The notes under the pieces are model-generated. The model was not told where the DNA came from. It saw nothing but the letters and a program-made list of their open reading frames with translations, and searched no databases. Of a DNA stretch of 64,000 bases, positions 18,211 through 27,388 are shown one piece after another (position 1 is the first letter of the stretch; each line of letters begins with the position of its first letter). Source of the DNA: Neisseriaceae bacterium (lineage in GTDB: Bacteria > Pseudomonadota > Gammaproteobacteria > Burkholderiales > Neisseriaceae); contig JAFTFY010000015.1 in the NCBI GenBank assembly GCA_017458185.1, positions 1 to 64,000 on the forward strand, in the 5' to 3' direction. The translations under genes were made by a program, and so were the position numbers.

Positions 18211-18458
18211 TGAGTAATACCGTAGCGTTGATAAACCGCATTTTCATCAGAAAAATCTTTGGCTTGTTCAATTTGTTCAAACAAATGGGTGTGTTCTGCT
18301 GATAACTTCGGCACTTGTCTATATTGTTTGTTTTTATAATTTTCTATATAAAAATCAAACATTTTTAACAATATTTCGTGGCGTTTTTCGCCTGTTTCTT
18401 GTTCCAAATGAATTAAGGCTTGCTCACGAATGGCATTGAGTTCAAGTTGTGCTAACAT
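18207..18458 (-). CDS. Putative antitoxin partner of the YafO-like toxin
   Basis: The 83-residue protein has a good AGGAG site before the ATG. It has a helical N-terminus (MLAQLELNAIREQALIHLEQ) and a charged C-terminal tail (FSDENAVYQRYGITQ) of the kind that wraps a toxin. I do not see a Phd/YefM fold like the usual YafN partner, so the antitoxin family is unassigned. The 4-bp overlap with the toxin and the gene order antitoxin-toxin support the pairing. Autoregulation is expected but no operator was identified. Confidence 0.6.
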   Translation of the reverse strand: MLAQLELNAIREQALIHLEQETGEKRHEILLKMFDFYIENYKNKQYRQVPKLSAEHTHLFEQIEQAKDFSDENAVYQRYGITQ

Positions 18459-18500
18459 TTTTTATACTCCTGTTTCTTATGGTTTATTTTACAATAAAAA

Positions 18501-18532
18501 CAGGCTGCCTGAAACATTCAGGCAGCCTGAAA
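18501..18532. terminator. Inverted DUS pair downstream of glyA
   Basis: Two oppositely oriented uptake sequences, CAGGCTGCCTGA (18501-18512) and TCAGGCAGCCTG (18518-18529), pair over 12 bp with a 5-nt loop. Such pairs often serve as terminators in Neisseriaceae. This one lies 17 bp past the glyA stop. Confidence 0.7.
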
Positions 18533-18548
18533 CATTATTTACGGCAAA

Positions 18549-19796
18549 TTAACCATACACAGGCAATTTGTCGCACAGTGCTTTTACTTTTTTAGCCACT
18601 TCGGCAATCACGGTTTCGTTTTCGGGGTTATCCAAAACATCGGCGATTAAGTTGCCTAATTCACGCGTTTCTTCTTCCTTAAAGCCGCGTGTAGTCATGG
18701 CTGCCGTTCCAAGACGAATGCCTGATGTTACAAACGGTTTTTCAGGGTCGTTTGGAATGGCGTTTTTATTCACCGTGATATGTGCCAAGCCCAAAGCCGC
18801 TTCGGCTGCTTTGCCTGTTAAGTTTTTGGGGCGTAAATCAACCAAGAATACATGGCTTTCCGTTCTGCCTGAAACGATACGAAGTCCGCGTTCAATCAAG
18901 GTTTGAGCCAAAACTTTGGCATTCGCTTTCACTTGTTTGCCATACGCTTTAAATTCAGGTTGCAAAGCTTCTTTGAATGCCACCGCTTTGGCAGCAATCA
19001 CATGCATTAACGGTCCGCCTTGTAACGATGGGAAAATAGCGGAGTTCAAGGCTTTGGCGTGTTCTTCACTGCGGCACATAATCACGCCGCCACGCGGACC
19101 ACGCAAGGTTTTGTGCGTGGTTGTGGTTACAAAATCGGCAAACGGCACAGGGTTAGGATATTCACCTGCGGCAACCAAACCAGCGTAATGAGCCATATCC
19201 ACAAACAAATACGCCCCCACTTTATCGGCAATTTCACGGAATTTTGCCCAGTCAATTTCCAAAGCGTAGGCAGAAGCCCCTGCGACAATCATTTTGGGCT
19301 TGTGTTCCAACGCCAAGCGTTCCACTTCGGCGTAGTTCAACACTTCGTTTTCGTCTAAACCGTAAGCAATGGCGTTATACAACTTGCCTGAAATATTCAC
19401 AGACGCACCGTGCGTTAAATGTCCGCCGTGTGCCAAACTCATACCCAAAATGGTGTCCCCAGGTTTCAATACAGACGCATACACCGCCTGATTGGCTTGC
19501 GAACCTGAATGCGGCTGAACATTGGCATAAGCCGCACCGAAGAGTTGTTTTAAGCGGTCAATCGCCAACTGTTCAACCACATCAACATGTTCGCAACCGC
19601 CGTAATAGCGTTTGGCAGGATAACCTTCGGCGTATTTGTTGGTCAGTTGCGAACCTTGTGCTTGCATAACAGCACAACTGACATAGTTTTCAGACGCAAT
19701 CAACTCCACATGGTCTTGCTGGCGAGTTTCTTCGGCGTGAATGGCTGCCGCTAATTCGGGGTCGAAATTTTCAATGGTGATTTGTTTGGAAAACAT
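18549..19796 (-). CDS. glyA: Serine hydroxymethyltransferase
   Basis: The 415-residue PLP enzyme converts serine and tetrahydrofolate to glycine and methylene-THF, the main one-carbon source. Conserved features are [10 protein letters not shown] near the N-terminus, [15 protein letters not shown], the PLP-lysine motif [14 protein letters not shown] and [11 protein letters not shown]. The length equals the family norm (E. coli 417). AAGGATTAAAA precedes the ATG. It appears monocistronic. One-carbon flow links it to ahcY in the same window. Confidence 0.97.
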   Translation of the reverse strand: MFSKQITIENFDPELAAAIHAEETRQQDHVELIASENYVSCAVMQAQGSQLTNKYAEGYPAKRYYGGCEHVDVVEQLAIDRLKQLFGAAYANVQPHSGSQANQAVYASVLKPGDTILGMSLAHGGHLTHGASVNISGKLYNAIAYGLDENEVLNYAEVERLALEHKPKMIVAGASAYALEIDWAKFREIADKVGAYLFVDMAHYAGLVAAGEYPNPVPFADFVTTTTHKTLRGPRGGVIMCRSEEHAKALNSAIFPSLQGGPLMHVIAAKAVAFKEALQPEFKAYGKQVKANAKVLAQTLIERGLRIVSGRTESHVFLVDLRPKNLTGKAAEAALGLAHITVNKNAIPNDPEKPFVTSGIRLGTAAMTTRGFKEEETRELGNLIADVLDNPENETVIAEVAKKVKALCDKLPVYG

Positions 19797-19911
19797 TTTT
19801 AATCCTTAATTTGAATACGCAAAAGGTGAAATTATACCGATTGTTTGAATGACGGTTTTGAAAAAGTTTCAGGCAGCCTGAAAAAATTTTATAGGAATAT
19901 AGGCAAAATAA

Positions 19912-19943
19912 AAACAGCGAAAGCCCAAAAACTTTCGCTGTTT
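19912..19943 (-). terminator. Rho-independent terminator of aroG
   Basis: AAACAGCGAAAG and CTTTCGCTGTTT pair around an 8-nt loop. A DUS lies between it and the aroG stop. Confidence 0.75.
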
Positions 19944-19966
19944 GGATTATTCAGGCTGCCTGAAAC

Positions 19967-21016
19967 TTACCCATTGCGTTTTTTAACCGCTTCTGCCAAG
20001 CGAGCCAATACGCTTTCGGTGCTGTCCCAGCCGATACATGCGTCTGTAATGCTTTGACCGTAGGTTTCGGGCTTGTCTTGTCTGCCTTCTACCAAGTGGC
20101 TTTCAATCATCACGCCCATAATATCGAAGTTGCCACTTTCAATTTGGCGTGCCACTTCTTCGGCAACTTCGGGCTGACGGCGATAGTCTTTTTTGCTGTT
20201 GGCATGGCTTAAATCAATCATCACGCGATGACCTGCGATATTAGCTTTTTGTAAAGCACTCACGGCACCCGCCACATCGTCCGCAGAATAATTAGGCTCT
20301 TTGCCGCCACGCAAAATAATATGACAATCGGGGTTGCCGTCTGTTGCCACAATCGCCGAATGACCTGCTTTGGTAACCGATAAAAAGTGGTGTGGATTGG
20401 TTGCCGCACCAATCGCGTCAATGGCAATTTTCAGGTTGCCGTCTGTGCCGTTTTTGAAGCCCACGGGGCAGGACAAACCAGACGCTAACTCACGATGTAC
20501 TTGGCTTTCGGTGGTTCTTGCCCCAATCGCCCCCCAACTGATTAAGTCGGCATAATATTGCGGCGTAATCATATCCAAAAATTCCGTTCCCGCAGGCACG
20601 CCTTTGTTATTGATTTCTAACAACAAACGGCGAGCCAAACGCAAGCCTGCGTTAATGTCGTGCGTGCCGTTCAAATGCGGGTCGTTAATCAAACCTTTCC
20701 AACCCACAGTGGTGCGGGGTTTTTCAAAATACACCCGCATAATAATCAACAATTCGTTTTTGTATTGGTCGATTAACGGACGCAGGCGGTCGGCGTATTC
20801 CAAAGCCGCTTTTGGGTCGTGAATGGAGCAAGGCCCTACAATTACCGCCAAGCGTTTATCATTTTGATGAATAATATCAGCAACTTCGCTTCGTGCGTTA
20901 TGCACAGTGGCAGACGCCATTTCGGATATGGGCAGTTCATACAAATGAGCAATCGGCGGCAGTAACTCTTTGATTTCTCTAATGCGTGTGTCGTCTGTGT
21001 TCATCATAGCATTCAT
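19967..21016 (-). CDS. aroG: 3-Deoxy-7-phosphoheptulonate (DAHP) synthase, class I AroG type
   Basis: The 349-residue enzyme condenses PEP and erythrose-4-phosphate in the first step of aromatic amino acid synthesis. It matches E. coli AroG along its length: IREIKELLPP, GPCSIHDP, RVYFEKPRTTVGWKGLINDP, SWGAIGARTTESQVHRELASGLS, KNGTDG and SDACIGW-like end. It is closest to the Phe-sensitive isozyme, but the allosteric specificity cannot be read by eye. The start could be the ATG at 21016 or one of two ATGs 9-12 bp downstream. The ribosome site is weak for all. Confidence 0.94.
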   Translation of the reverse strand: MNAMMNTDDTRIREIKELLPPIAHLYELPISEMASATVHNARSEVADIIHQNDKRLAVIVGPCSIHDPKAALEYADRLRPLIDQYKNELLIIMRVYFEKPRTTVGWKGLINDPHLNGTHDINAGLRLARRLLLEINNKGVPAGTEFLDMITPQYYADLISWGAIGARTTESQVHRELASGLSCPVGFKNGTDGNLKIAIDAIGAATNPHHFLSVTKAGHSAIVATDGNPDCHIILRGGKEPNYSADDVAGAVSALQKANIAGHRVMIDLSHANSKKDYRRQPEVAEEVARQIESGNFDIMGVMIESHLVEGRQDKPETYGQSITDACIGWDSTESVLARLAEAVKKRNG

Positions 21017-21188
21017 AATATTTGTCTCTATATTTAAAAAGGAAAGTCGTCAAGGTTAAACCGATAAACAAAAAAAATCAAGTATTTAATGGTTTTTATG
21101 GCAATAAAAATAGAAATTTATATAAAAATCGGCATTTTTGTGCTTTTTATATGCGTTTTGAAAGAATATTTAGCAGAAAATGCCAAAA

Positions 21189-21290
21189 ACAGTGAGCAGT
21201 TAGAAATGGGCAATGAGCAATGTGCTTTTCGTTTTGCCTTATCAGGCAAAACGATTTATTTTTAGATAACGCTTCGAGTTTTTTTCAGGC
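21189..21290 (+). repeat. Composite repeat element, half copy (B)
   Basis: It holds the tail AGTGAGCAGTTAG...CAATGAGCAATG, a hairpin at 21230-21253 (10-bp stem CGTTTTGCCT, loop TATC), then AGATAACGCTTCGA (21264-21277) and a degenerate DUS. The mirrored half is missing. It lies between aroG and mltG. Confidence 0.75.
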
Positions 21291-21317
21291 TGAAAAACAA
21301 ATACAGTAACGCCGTAG

Positions 21318-21444
21318 GGTGGGTTTTCAACCCACCAACAACGCCGATAGGCGTTGCTTTTGGCATTTTCAGGCAGCCTGAACCATTTTCTAATCATCAT
21401 TCCATTCCGCCCTATCGGGCGGCTGGTGGGCTGGGAAGCCCACC
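21318..21444. repeat. Cluster of GGTGGG hairpins and GATA-loop palindromes
   Basis: 21318-21336 is GGTGGGTT, TTC, AACCCACC. 21339-21356 is CAACGCC, GATA, GGCGTTG. 21408-21421 is CGCCC, TATC, GGGCG. 21425-21444 is GGTGGGCT, GGGA, AGCCCACC. A DUS sits at about 21369-21382. The cluster fills the space downstream of mltG together with the half composite element. No gene is present in 21017-21463. Confidence 0.7.
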
Positions 21445-21463
21445 TACGGCTCATTGTTTGAAC

Positions 21464-22465
21464 TTATTTCTTCTTCAAAATATGTTCTCGCACGGCGTTA
21501 TTGTGTTCGCTTAAAGTGTTGCTAAACTGGCTTTCGCCTGAACCGTCTGATTTGGCGACAAAGTAAAGGTAAGGCACATCGGCGGGGTGTGCGGCGGCGT
21601 GTAAAGACGCTAATGACGGTGCGGCAATCGGCGTGGGCGGCAAGCCTGCTCTGGTGTAGGTGTTATATGGCGTGTCGGTTTGTAAATCGGCTTTGTGGAT
21701 TTTGCCCTGATATTTGTCGCCCATGCCGTAAATCACTGTGGGGTCGGTTTGCAGCCGCATATTGTGTTTTAGGCGGTTGGCAAATACGGCTGATACCAAA
21801 GCCCTGTCGTCTTTATGCCCTGTTTCTTTTTCAATAATGCTTGCCATAATCAATAATTCGTAAGGCGATTTATAAGGCAAGTTTTCATTACGATTTTGCC
21901 ACGCATTATTTAAATGTTTTTGCATGGTTTTATAGGCAATGCGATATACATCGGTTTCTTTGGGTGTGCCATTAAAAAGATAAGTATCAGGAAATAAAAG
22001 TCCTTCTAAACTTTCGTATTCTGTATTGGGGTCTAATAATTGCAGTATTTCTTTATCCGATAAATTTTGCACATTATTATTCAGGCTGCCTGAACGATAT
22101 ATTCTGGTACGCATTTGTTGAATGGTAAAACCCTCTGGCAAACGCACCGAAGTTTTTTCTGGTGTGGCGGTGGATAAATAACGCACCATATCCATAGTGG
22201 ATAAATTGCCCGAAATAGGATATGTTCCTGTTTTTAACATACCGCCATGATAACGGCTAAATAAGATAAAGGCTTTTTCATTGTGAATCAGATTATCTTG
22301 TTTTAATTTTTTGGCAATCGCCTGCCAGTTATCGCCTTGATTGATGGTTAAGCGATAATTTTGCGGCATGGTGTGTGGTGTGGTGAGTAAATAATAAGAC
22401 GCACCTGCCGTAATCAGAGCAAATAAAAATAACGATAAGATGATGAATATAAAAAACTTTTTCAC
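21464..22465 (-). CDS. mltG: Endolytic murein transglycosylase MltG
   Basis: I prefer the GTG at 22463-22465 because GGAGAAAA lies directly before it. An ATG four codons upstream (22477) has no ribosome site of its own. The 333-residue protein has one N-terminal membrane helix (KKFFIFIILSLFLFALIT). A LysM-like region (INQGDNWQAIAKKL) and the YceG domain follow. The catalytic Glu is in MASIIEKETG, and LQTDPTVIYGMG and TYTRAGLPPTPIAAPS are the conserved end. It cuts nascent glycan strands at the inner membrane and sets strand length. The stop lies in palindrome-rich DNA. Confidence 0.94.
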   Translation of the reverse strand: MKKFFIFIILSLFLFALITAGASYYLLTTPHTMPQNYRLTINQGDNWQAIAKKLKQDNLIHNEKAFILFSRYHGGMLKTGTYPISGNLSTMDMVRYLSTATPEKTSVRLPEGFTIQQMRTRIYRSGSLNNNVQNLSDKEILQLLDPNTEYESLEGLLFPDTYLFNGTPKETDVYRIAYKTMQKHLNNAWQNRNENLPYKSPYELLIMASIIEKETGHKDDRALVSAVFANRLKHNMRLQTDPTVIYGMGDKYQGKIHKADLQTDTPYNTYTRAGLPPTPIAAPSLASLHAAAHPADVPYLYFVAKSDGSGESQFSNTLSEHNNAVREHILKKK

Positions 22466-22490
22466 ACTTTTCTCCATTTATATTGATTAC

Positions 22491-23504
22491 TCAAAAATCA
22501 CTTCTTGGATAAAACTCTTCTCTTTCTTGTGGCGGCGGTACAAATTGTTGATAAACAGGAGCGTTTTGTGTATTGTTTTCATTATTTTGATGATTATTTT
22601 CAGGCTGCCTTGTTTGTTTATTTTCTACCCATTTTTCTATTGCGGTTAAATATTCATCTCTAACAATGCCTTTTAATGATTCTTTATCTATAAAAAGTTC
22701 AATATTGCCATAAGCATAAGGGGCAACTTCATACGGATTGTAGGCAAAAACAAAACCGTTTTGACTTAACCGCCAGTTTGTGGAAGTGGTAAATGGAAAA
22801 GTTTGATTAAACCCTGCGATTTCTTCATCGCTTAATGCGTGTTCTTGTTTTAATAATTGAATAAAGGCTTGTTGTTGTAATTGGTTTAATGCGTTTATGG
22901 ATTGTTTGTTCATTAAAATTTGTTCTAATGGCACTTTTTTTCCTGTTTTTAAATCCAGCACAATAAAATAAATGGTATTTAAGCCATGTGCGGCGTGTTC
23001 GTAATATAAATACTGTTCTTTTTGAAAAACAGCCAAATGATTGGCTTTTCCTAAAAAAGATAATGCAGTATTTTGTTCCACTGTATAAGCATTTTCTTCG
23101 CTACCGCCATTAAGCGTTGATTTTTTTAGATTTTCTAAAACTTGACTTTCGTCTTTTGTGCTGTCCCATTCAATTTCTTTATCTAAAAATGCTGATAACC
23201 ACGCCAAATTGCCGCATTGCAAACGCACGAGTTTGATTGAACTGCACCGATTGGGGTCTTTTTTATCAAAACAATAGTTTTGTTGATATTCCTGCGAAGT
23301 GATTTCTAACACATCAGGCGGGAGGGGCATTTTTTCTTGCGGCTTCGCCTGATTTGCTTGATTTTGCGGCGTATTTTCTGCCTGCACCGTTTTTTCAGGC
23401 TGCCCTAACGCTTGCTTGCGTTTTTCATAATTTTTTTGAAAATCGCAAGCGGTGAGTAATAAAACAATGGATAAAATTGCGGTAATGGTTTGTTTTATCA
23501 TCAT
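22491..23504 (-). CDS. Lipoprotein with DUF3298/RsiV-like C-terminal domain
   Basis: The 337-residue product has a lipoprotein signal (MMIKQTITAILSIVLLLTAC, lipidated Cys at residue 20). A Gln/Pro-rich linker follows. The C-terminal domain has NTIYFIVLDLKTGKKVPLEQ and NGFVFAYNPYEVAPYA, the hallmark of the DUF3298/RsiV fold. That fold is lysozyme-binding in RsiV but of unknown role in most lipoproteins. The gene is upstream of mltG on the same strand, 25 bp from its start, so the two may be co-transcribed and share an envelope role. Its extreme C-terminus (QTRQPENNHQNNEN) is encoded partly by a DUS. AGGAAAAT serves either of two adjacent ATGs. Confidence 0.78.
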   Translation of the reverse strand: MMIKQTITAILSIVLLLTACDFQKNYEKRKQALGQPEKTVQAENTPQNQANQAKPQEKMPLPPDVLEITSQEYQQNYCFDKKDPNRCSSIKLVRLQCGNLAWLSAFLDKEIEWDSTKDESQVLENLKKSTLNGGSEENAYTVEQNTALSFLGKANHLAVFQKEQYLYYEHAAHGLNTIYFIVLDLKTGKKVPLEQILMNKQSINALNQLQQQAFIQLLKQEHALSDEEIAGFNQTFPFTTSTNWRLSQNGFVFAYNPYEVAPYAYGNIELFIDKESLKGIVRDEYLTAIEKWVENKQTRQPENNHQNNENNTQNAPVYQQFVPPPQEREEFYPRSDF

Positions 23505-23541
23505 ATTTTCCTGTTTTCAGGCTGCCTGAAATTATATCAAT

Positions 23542-23629
23542 CAACGCCTTGCGGCGTTGCGGTGGGCAAGAATGCCCACCCTATACATTTCGTTCTGAAA
23601 ATGAACAGCGTGGGCAACAAGTTGCCCAC
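23542..23629. repeat. Three palindromes downstream of ahcY
   Basis: 23542-23559 is CAACGCC, TTGC, GGCGTTG. 23561-23580 is GGTGGGCA, AGAA, TGCCCACC. 23610-23629 is GTGGGCAAC, AA, GTTGCCCAC. They fill the gap between the lipoprotein gene start and the ahcY stop, so they may terminate ahcY. Confidence 0.75.
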
Positions 23630-23637
23630 CCTACGAT

Positions 23638-25029
23638 TTAATAGCGATAATGTTCAGGCTTATATGGTCCTTGTTTTGGCACGCCGATATAGGCGGCTTG
23701 TTCGTCTGTCAGTTCAGTTAATTTTGCTCCGATACGGTCTAAATGCAAGCGGGCGACCATTTCGTCCAAGTGTTTGGGCAGAATATACACTTGTTTTTGA
23801 TATTCGGCGGTACGCGTAAATAACTCAATTTGGGCTAATACTTGGTTGGTAAAACTGTTGCTCATCACAAAACTGGGGTGTCCTGTGGCACAGCCTAAAT
23901 TGACCAGTCTGCCTTCGGCTAACAAAATAATGCGTTTGCCGTCTGGGAAAATAATGTGATCAACTTGTGGTTTAATGTTTTCCCATTTGTATTGACGCAA
24001 ACTCGCCACATCAATTTCGCTATCAAAATGCCCGATATTGCACACAATCGCTTGATTTTTCATCATTTTCATATTGTCATGCGTAATCACACGAATATTG
24101 CCTGTTGTGGTAACAAAAATATCGGCAAGGCTTGCCGCTTCTTCCATGGTAACCACACGATAGCCCTCCATTGCCGCTTGCAAGGCACAGATTGGGTCGA
24201 TTTCGGTAATCCACACCGTTGCCCCCAAGCCACGCAGGCTTTGGGCACAGCCCTTACCCACATCGCCATAACCTGCAACTAATGCGATTTTGCCCGCAAT
24301 CATCACATCGGTAGCGCGTTTAATGCCATCAACCAAACTTTCACGGCAACCATACAGATTATCAAATTTCGACTTGGTAACGCTGTCATTCACATTAATC
24401 GCAGGGCAAGGCAAATCGCCTTTACTTTGCATTTGATACAAGCGATGAACGCCTGTTGTGGTTTCTTCGGTAACGCCCTTAATGTGGGCAAGCCGTTTGG
24501 AATACCAGTTTGCGTCTTGTTGTAAATGCGTTTTTATAGACGCAAACAAATGTTTTTCTTCATCATTTTGCGGATTTTGAATGACGCTCGCGTCTTTTTC
24601 GGCTTTACTGCCCAAAACCAAAAGCATAGTCGCATCGCCGCCGTCATCTAAAATCATATTAGAAAAACCGCCGTCTGCCCATTCAAAAATCTTGTGGGCG
24701 TATTCCCAGTATTCCGCCACACTCTCGCCTTTTTTGGCAAACACAGGAATATTTGCCTTCGCCATAGCCGCCGCCGCATTGTCTTGGGTTGAAAAAATAT
24801 TGCAAGAAGCCCAACGCAATTCTGCCCCTAATGCAACTAATGTTTCCATTAACACCGCCGTTTGAATGGTCATATGCAGGCTGCCTGAAATTCTTGCCCC
24901 TTTCAAAGGCTGTTTGTCGGCAAATTTTTCACGCAACGCCATTAAACCTGGCATTTCGGTTTCAGCAATCGCAATTTCCTTACGCCCCCAGTCGGCAAGA
25001 GAAATATCGGTAATAGCAAAGTCGGTCAT
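23638..25029 (-). CDS. ahcY: Adenosylhomocysteinase
   Basis: The 463-residue NAD-dependent hydrolase splits S-adenosylhomocysteine to adenosine and homocysteine, clearing the product inhibitor of methyltransferases. Visible are [29 protein letters not shown], the NAD-binding [18 protein letters not shown] and ending [12 protein letters not shown]. The bacterial insertion of about 40 residues is present, giving the usual bacterial length. CAGGATT precedes the ATG. DUS and palindromes occupy both flanks. One DUS lies inside the gene near 24880. Confidence 0.97.
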   Translation of the reverse strand: MTDFAITDISLADWGRKEIAIAETEMPGLMALREKFADKQPLKGARISGSLHMTIQTAVLMETLVALGAELRWASCNIFSTQDNAAAAMAKANIPVFAKKGESVAEYWEYAHKIFEWADGGFSNMILDDGGDATMLLVLGSKAEKDASVIQNPQNDEEKHLFASIKTHLQQDANWYSKRLAHIKGVTEETTTGVHRLYQMQSKGDLPCPAINVNDSVTKSKFDNLYGCRESLVDGIKRATDVMIAGKIALVAGYGDVGKGCAQSLRGLGATVWITEIDPICALQAAMEGYRVVTMEEAASLADIFVTTTGNIRVITHDNMKMMKNQAIVCNIGHFDSEIDVASLRQYKWENIKPQVDHIIFPDGKRIILLAEGRLVNLGCATGHPSFVMSNSFTNQVLAQIELFTRTAEYQKQVYILPKHLDEMVARLHLDRIGAKLTELTDEQAAYIGVPKQGPYKPEHYRY

Positions 25030-25362
25030 TTGAATAATCCTGTTTGAAAATTGATTAAAGGGGAAGATTATAACAAGTTTAACTTCGCCTTGCGGCTGGT
25101 TTAAACTTCGTTTCAGGTAGCCTGAAAGCCCTTGCCGTCATTGCGAGCCGACAGACAGTTGTTAGCGGTTTCACCGCTTACAACTGTGTCGCCCCGAGCG
25201 TCAAGCGTGGGGGTCAGAGCCACAAGGCAAGGCGTGGCAATCTCCGCACGCAAGGAGAACGGATTTAATGATTTCAGGCAGCCTGAAAGCGTTTTGCTGT
25301 TGGGGTAAATATGGCATAATTGCATTTTTTACAGGCTGCCTGAAAGTGTTTTTTTAATTATT

Positions 25363-25435
25363 TCTCACACAGACACGGAGAACACGGAGATTTTAACTAT
25401 TTGATACACTCCGTGCTCTCCGTGTCTTGGTGAGA
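25363..25435. repeat. Inverted repeat with ACACGGAG motifs
   Basis: The left arm 25363-25389 (TCTCACACAGACACGGAG followed by AACACGGAG) is nearly complementary to the right arm 25409-25435 (CTCCGTGCTCTCCGTGTC followed by TTGGTGAGA). The loop is 19 nt and AT-rich. The arm itself contains two ACACGGAG units. Confidence 0.7.
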
Positions 25436-25464
25436 GATAAATCAAATTTTCAGGCAGCCTGAAA

Positions 25465-25492
25465 AAACGCTCCGAACAAATCGGAGCGTTTT
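25465..25492 (-). terminator. Rho-independent terminator of gpmI
   Basis: AACGCTCCGA and TCGGAGCGTT pair around ACAAA, with flanking A and T runs, 38 bp past the gpmI stop. Confidence 0.8.
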
Positions 25493-25529
25493 TAGTTGCA
25501 CCACAATAAAGTAATATGAACCTTAAACC

Positions 25530-27164
25530 TTATTTGCTAATCAAACTTTCGCCTGTCATTTCAGCAGGTTGTGGCAAACCTAAAATTTTCAGCATTGTTG
25601 GCGAAACATCTTTCAGGAAGCCTCCTGATTTAAGTTTGGCTTTTTTATCTTTGCTGATATAAATCAACGGCACATGGTTAGTGGTGTGTTGCACATGCGG
25701 TTGTTTATTCACTTCGTCATACATCACTTCGCAGTTACCGTGATCGGAAGTAATCAGCACCGCACCGCCTTTGGCTAATGTAGCGTCCGTAATGTCGTTC
25801 ATCGCTTTATCCACGCTTTCAACTGCTTTTTTGGCAGCCTCCAACGAACCTGTGTGTCCGACCATATCGGTGTTCGCAAAGTTGGTGATAATCACTTCAT
25901 ATTTGCCACTATTGACCGCTTCAACTACTTTTTGAGCAATTTCAGGCGTGGACATTTCAGGTTTCAAATCATAAGAAGCCACTTTGGGAGACGGAATAAC
26001 CACACGGTCTTCGTTAGGATAAGGCTGTTCGTTGCCGCCGTTGAAGAAATAAGTTACATGAGCATATTTTTCCGTTTCAGCAATGCGTAATTGACGCAAA
26101 CCTTTGCCTGCAATATATTCACCAAAGCCATTTTGCACAGGTTGCGGTTCAAACATTACATCGTTTTTGAACTGTTCGCCGTAACTGGTCAAAGTAGCAA
26201 AATAGCCTAATTTCGGGCGTTTTTTGCGTTTGAAACCGTCAAAATCGTCCCAAGTAAAGGCTTGGGTTAAAGCTCCGGCACGATCGGCACGGAAGTTCAT
26301 ATACAACACCACATCGCCGTCTTTCACCACATTTTTGGCATCAACCAAAGTGGTTTTCATTTCTTTATCTTTTTCCTTGCGAGCATAGGCTTTTTCCAAA
26401 GCCTCCATTGCCGATTTGGCTTTATAGGGAGCACCAGAACCTGTCAAACTGTCATATACAGGCAGAACTTTTTCCCATTTTTTATCTCTGTCCATACCCC
26501 AAACACGACCTGACACCGTGCCTATGCTGACTTGTTTGTGTTTGCCCACATAATCTTGTAAAACTTGCAAATATTTTTTGGCACTGATAGGCGGTGCGTC
26601 AATACCGTCTGTAATGGGGTGAACCACAATGCGTTCAACACCTTGTGCTAATGCAACATCCATAACCGCCAGCGTATGATTCATATGGCTGTGAATACCG
26701 CCGTCCGACCACAAGGTGATAATGTGCATTGTATGACCTTTACTCGCCTGAATCGCTTTTTGTAAAGTAGGATTTTCGGCTAATTTATTTTCTTCAATCG
26801 CCACATCAACCCGAGTGATATTTTGGTTAATCAAACGACCGCCGCCAATGTGCATATGTCCCACTTCGGAACTGCCAACATTGCCTTGTGGCAAGCCCAC
26901 AGCACGCCCTGACGCTTCCAAAGTGGTGTGTGGATATTCTTGATACACACGGTCTAAAAACGGTGTTGCGGCTTGGGTAACCGAATTATCAGGAGCGTCT
27001 TCACGCACACCAAAACCGTCCGAAATTAACAATACCAAAGGTTTGGTTTTCAGTTTAGGAGCAGTTGCCACACCGTCAGGTGCTTTGGCAGATTGACAGC
27101 CCATTAAAGCGGTTAATGCCAATGCTGGCAATACTTTGAACAAAAGCGTTCTACGAGAAGCCAT
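25530..27164 (-). CDS. gpmI: 2,3-Bisphosphoglycerate-independent phosphoglycerate mutase with Tat-like lipoprotein signal
   Basis: The enzyme core (about residues 42-540) is a standard cofactor-independent PGM of the alkaline phosphatase superfamily. It has VLLISDGFGVRED, the catalytic serine loop GSSEVGHMHIGGGR, SDGGIHSH, FRADRAG, NFANTDMVGHTG and TSDHGNCE, covering the Mn-binding residues. The N-terminus is unusual: MASRRTLLFKVLPALALTALMGC, then QSAKAPDG. It looks like a twin-arginine (SRRTLLFK) signal followed by a lipobox (ALMGC, lipidated Cys23). The predicted product would be an exported, lipid-anchored glycolytic enzyme. AAAGGAACTC before the ATG supports this start, so the signal is not an over-extended call. 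Confidence 0.9.
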   Translation of the reverse strand: MASRRTLLFKVLPALALTALMGCQSAKAPDGVATAPKLKTKPLVLLISDGFGVREDAPDNSVTQAATPFLDRVYQEYPHTTLEASGRAVGLPQGNVGSSEVGHMHIGGGRLINQNITRVDVAIEENKLAENPTLQKAIQASKGHTMHIITLWSDGGIHSHMNHTLAVMDVALAQGVERIVVHPITDGIDAPPISAKKYLQVLQDYVGKHKQVSIGTVSGRVWGMDRDKKWEKVLPVYDSLTGSGAPYKAKSAMEALEKAYARKEKDKEMKTTLVDAKNVVKDGDVVLYMNFRADRAGALTQAFTWDDFDGFKRKKRPKLGYFATLTSYGEQFKNDVMFEPQPVQNGFGEYIAGKGLRQLRIAETEKYAHVTYFFNGGNEQPYPNEDRVVIPSPKVASYDLKPEMSTPEIAQKVVEAVNSGKYEVIITNFANTDMVGHTGSLEAAKKAVESVDKAMNDITDATLAKGGAVLITSDHGNCEVMYDEVNKQPHVQHTTNHVPLIYISKDKKAKLKSGGFLKDVSPTMLKILGLPQPAEMTGESLISK

Positions 27165-27388
27165 TTGAGTTCCTTTTCAAGTTACAAAAAATGCTCAATT
27201 ATACTCCATTTTTTAGTTTATTTATGATGGTAATTGCTACTTTATATTTCAGGCTGCCTGAAACAGTGTAGGACGGACGAAGTGAGATTAAAAAAAGCAC
27301 TGCTTTTAGTAGAATATTATTTATTTATTTAATACAATCGCAACAATTTGATAAGTAAAGTCAAACCGATTAAATAGAAATAAAGCAA

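Larger units (their letters stand above)
25030..25529. other. Intergenic region with DUS, a long cassette and inverted repeats
   Basis: No gene is seen. DUS variants lie near 25111, 25273, 25330 and 25448. A GTCATTGCGAG...GCGTGGCAATCTC cassette with an enlarged core spans about 25137-25234. A 27-bp-arm inverted repeat lies at 25363-25435 and the gpmI terminator at 25465-25492. Confidence 0.6.
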
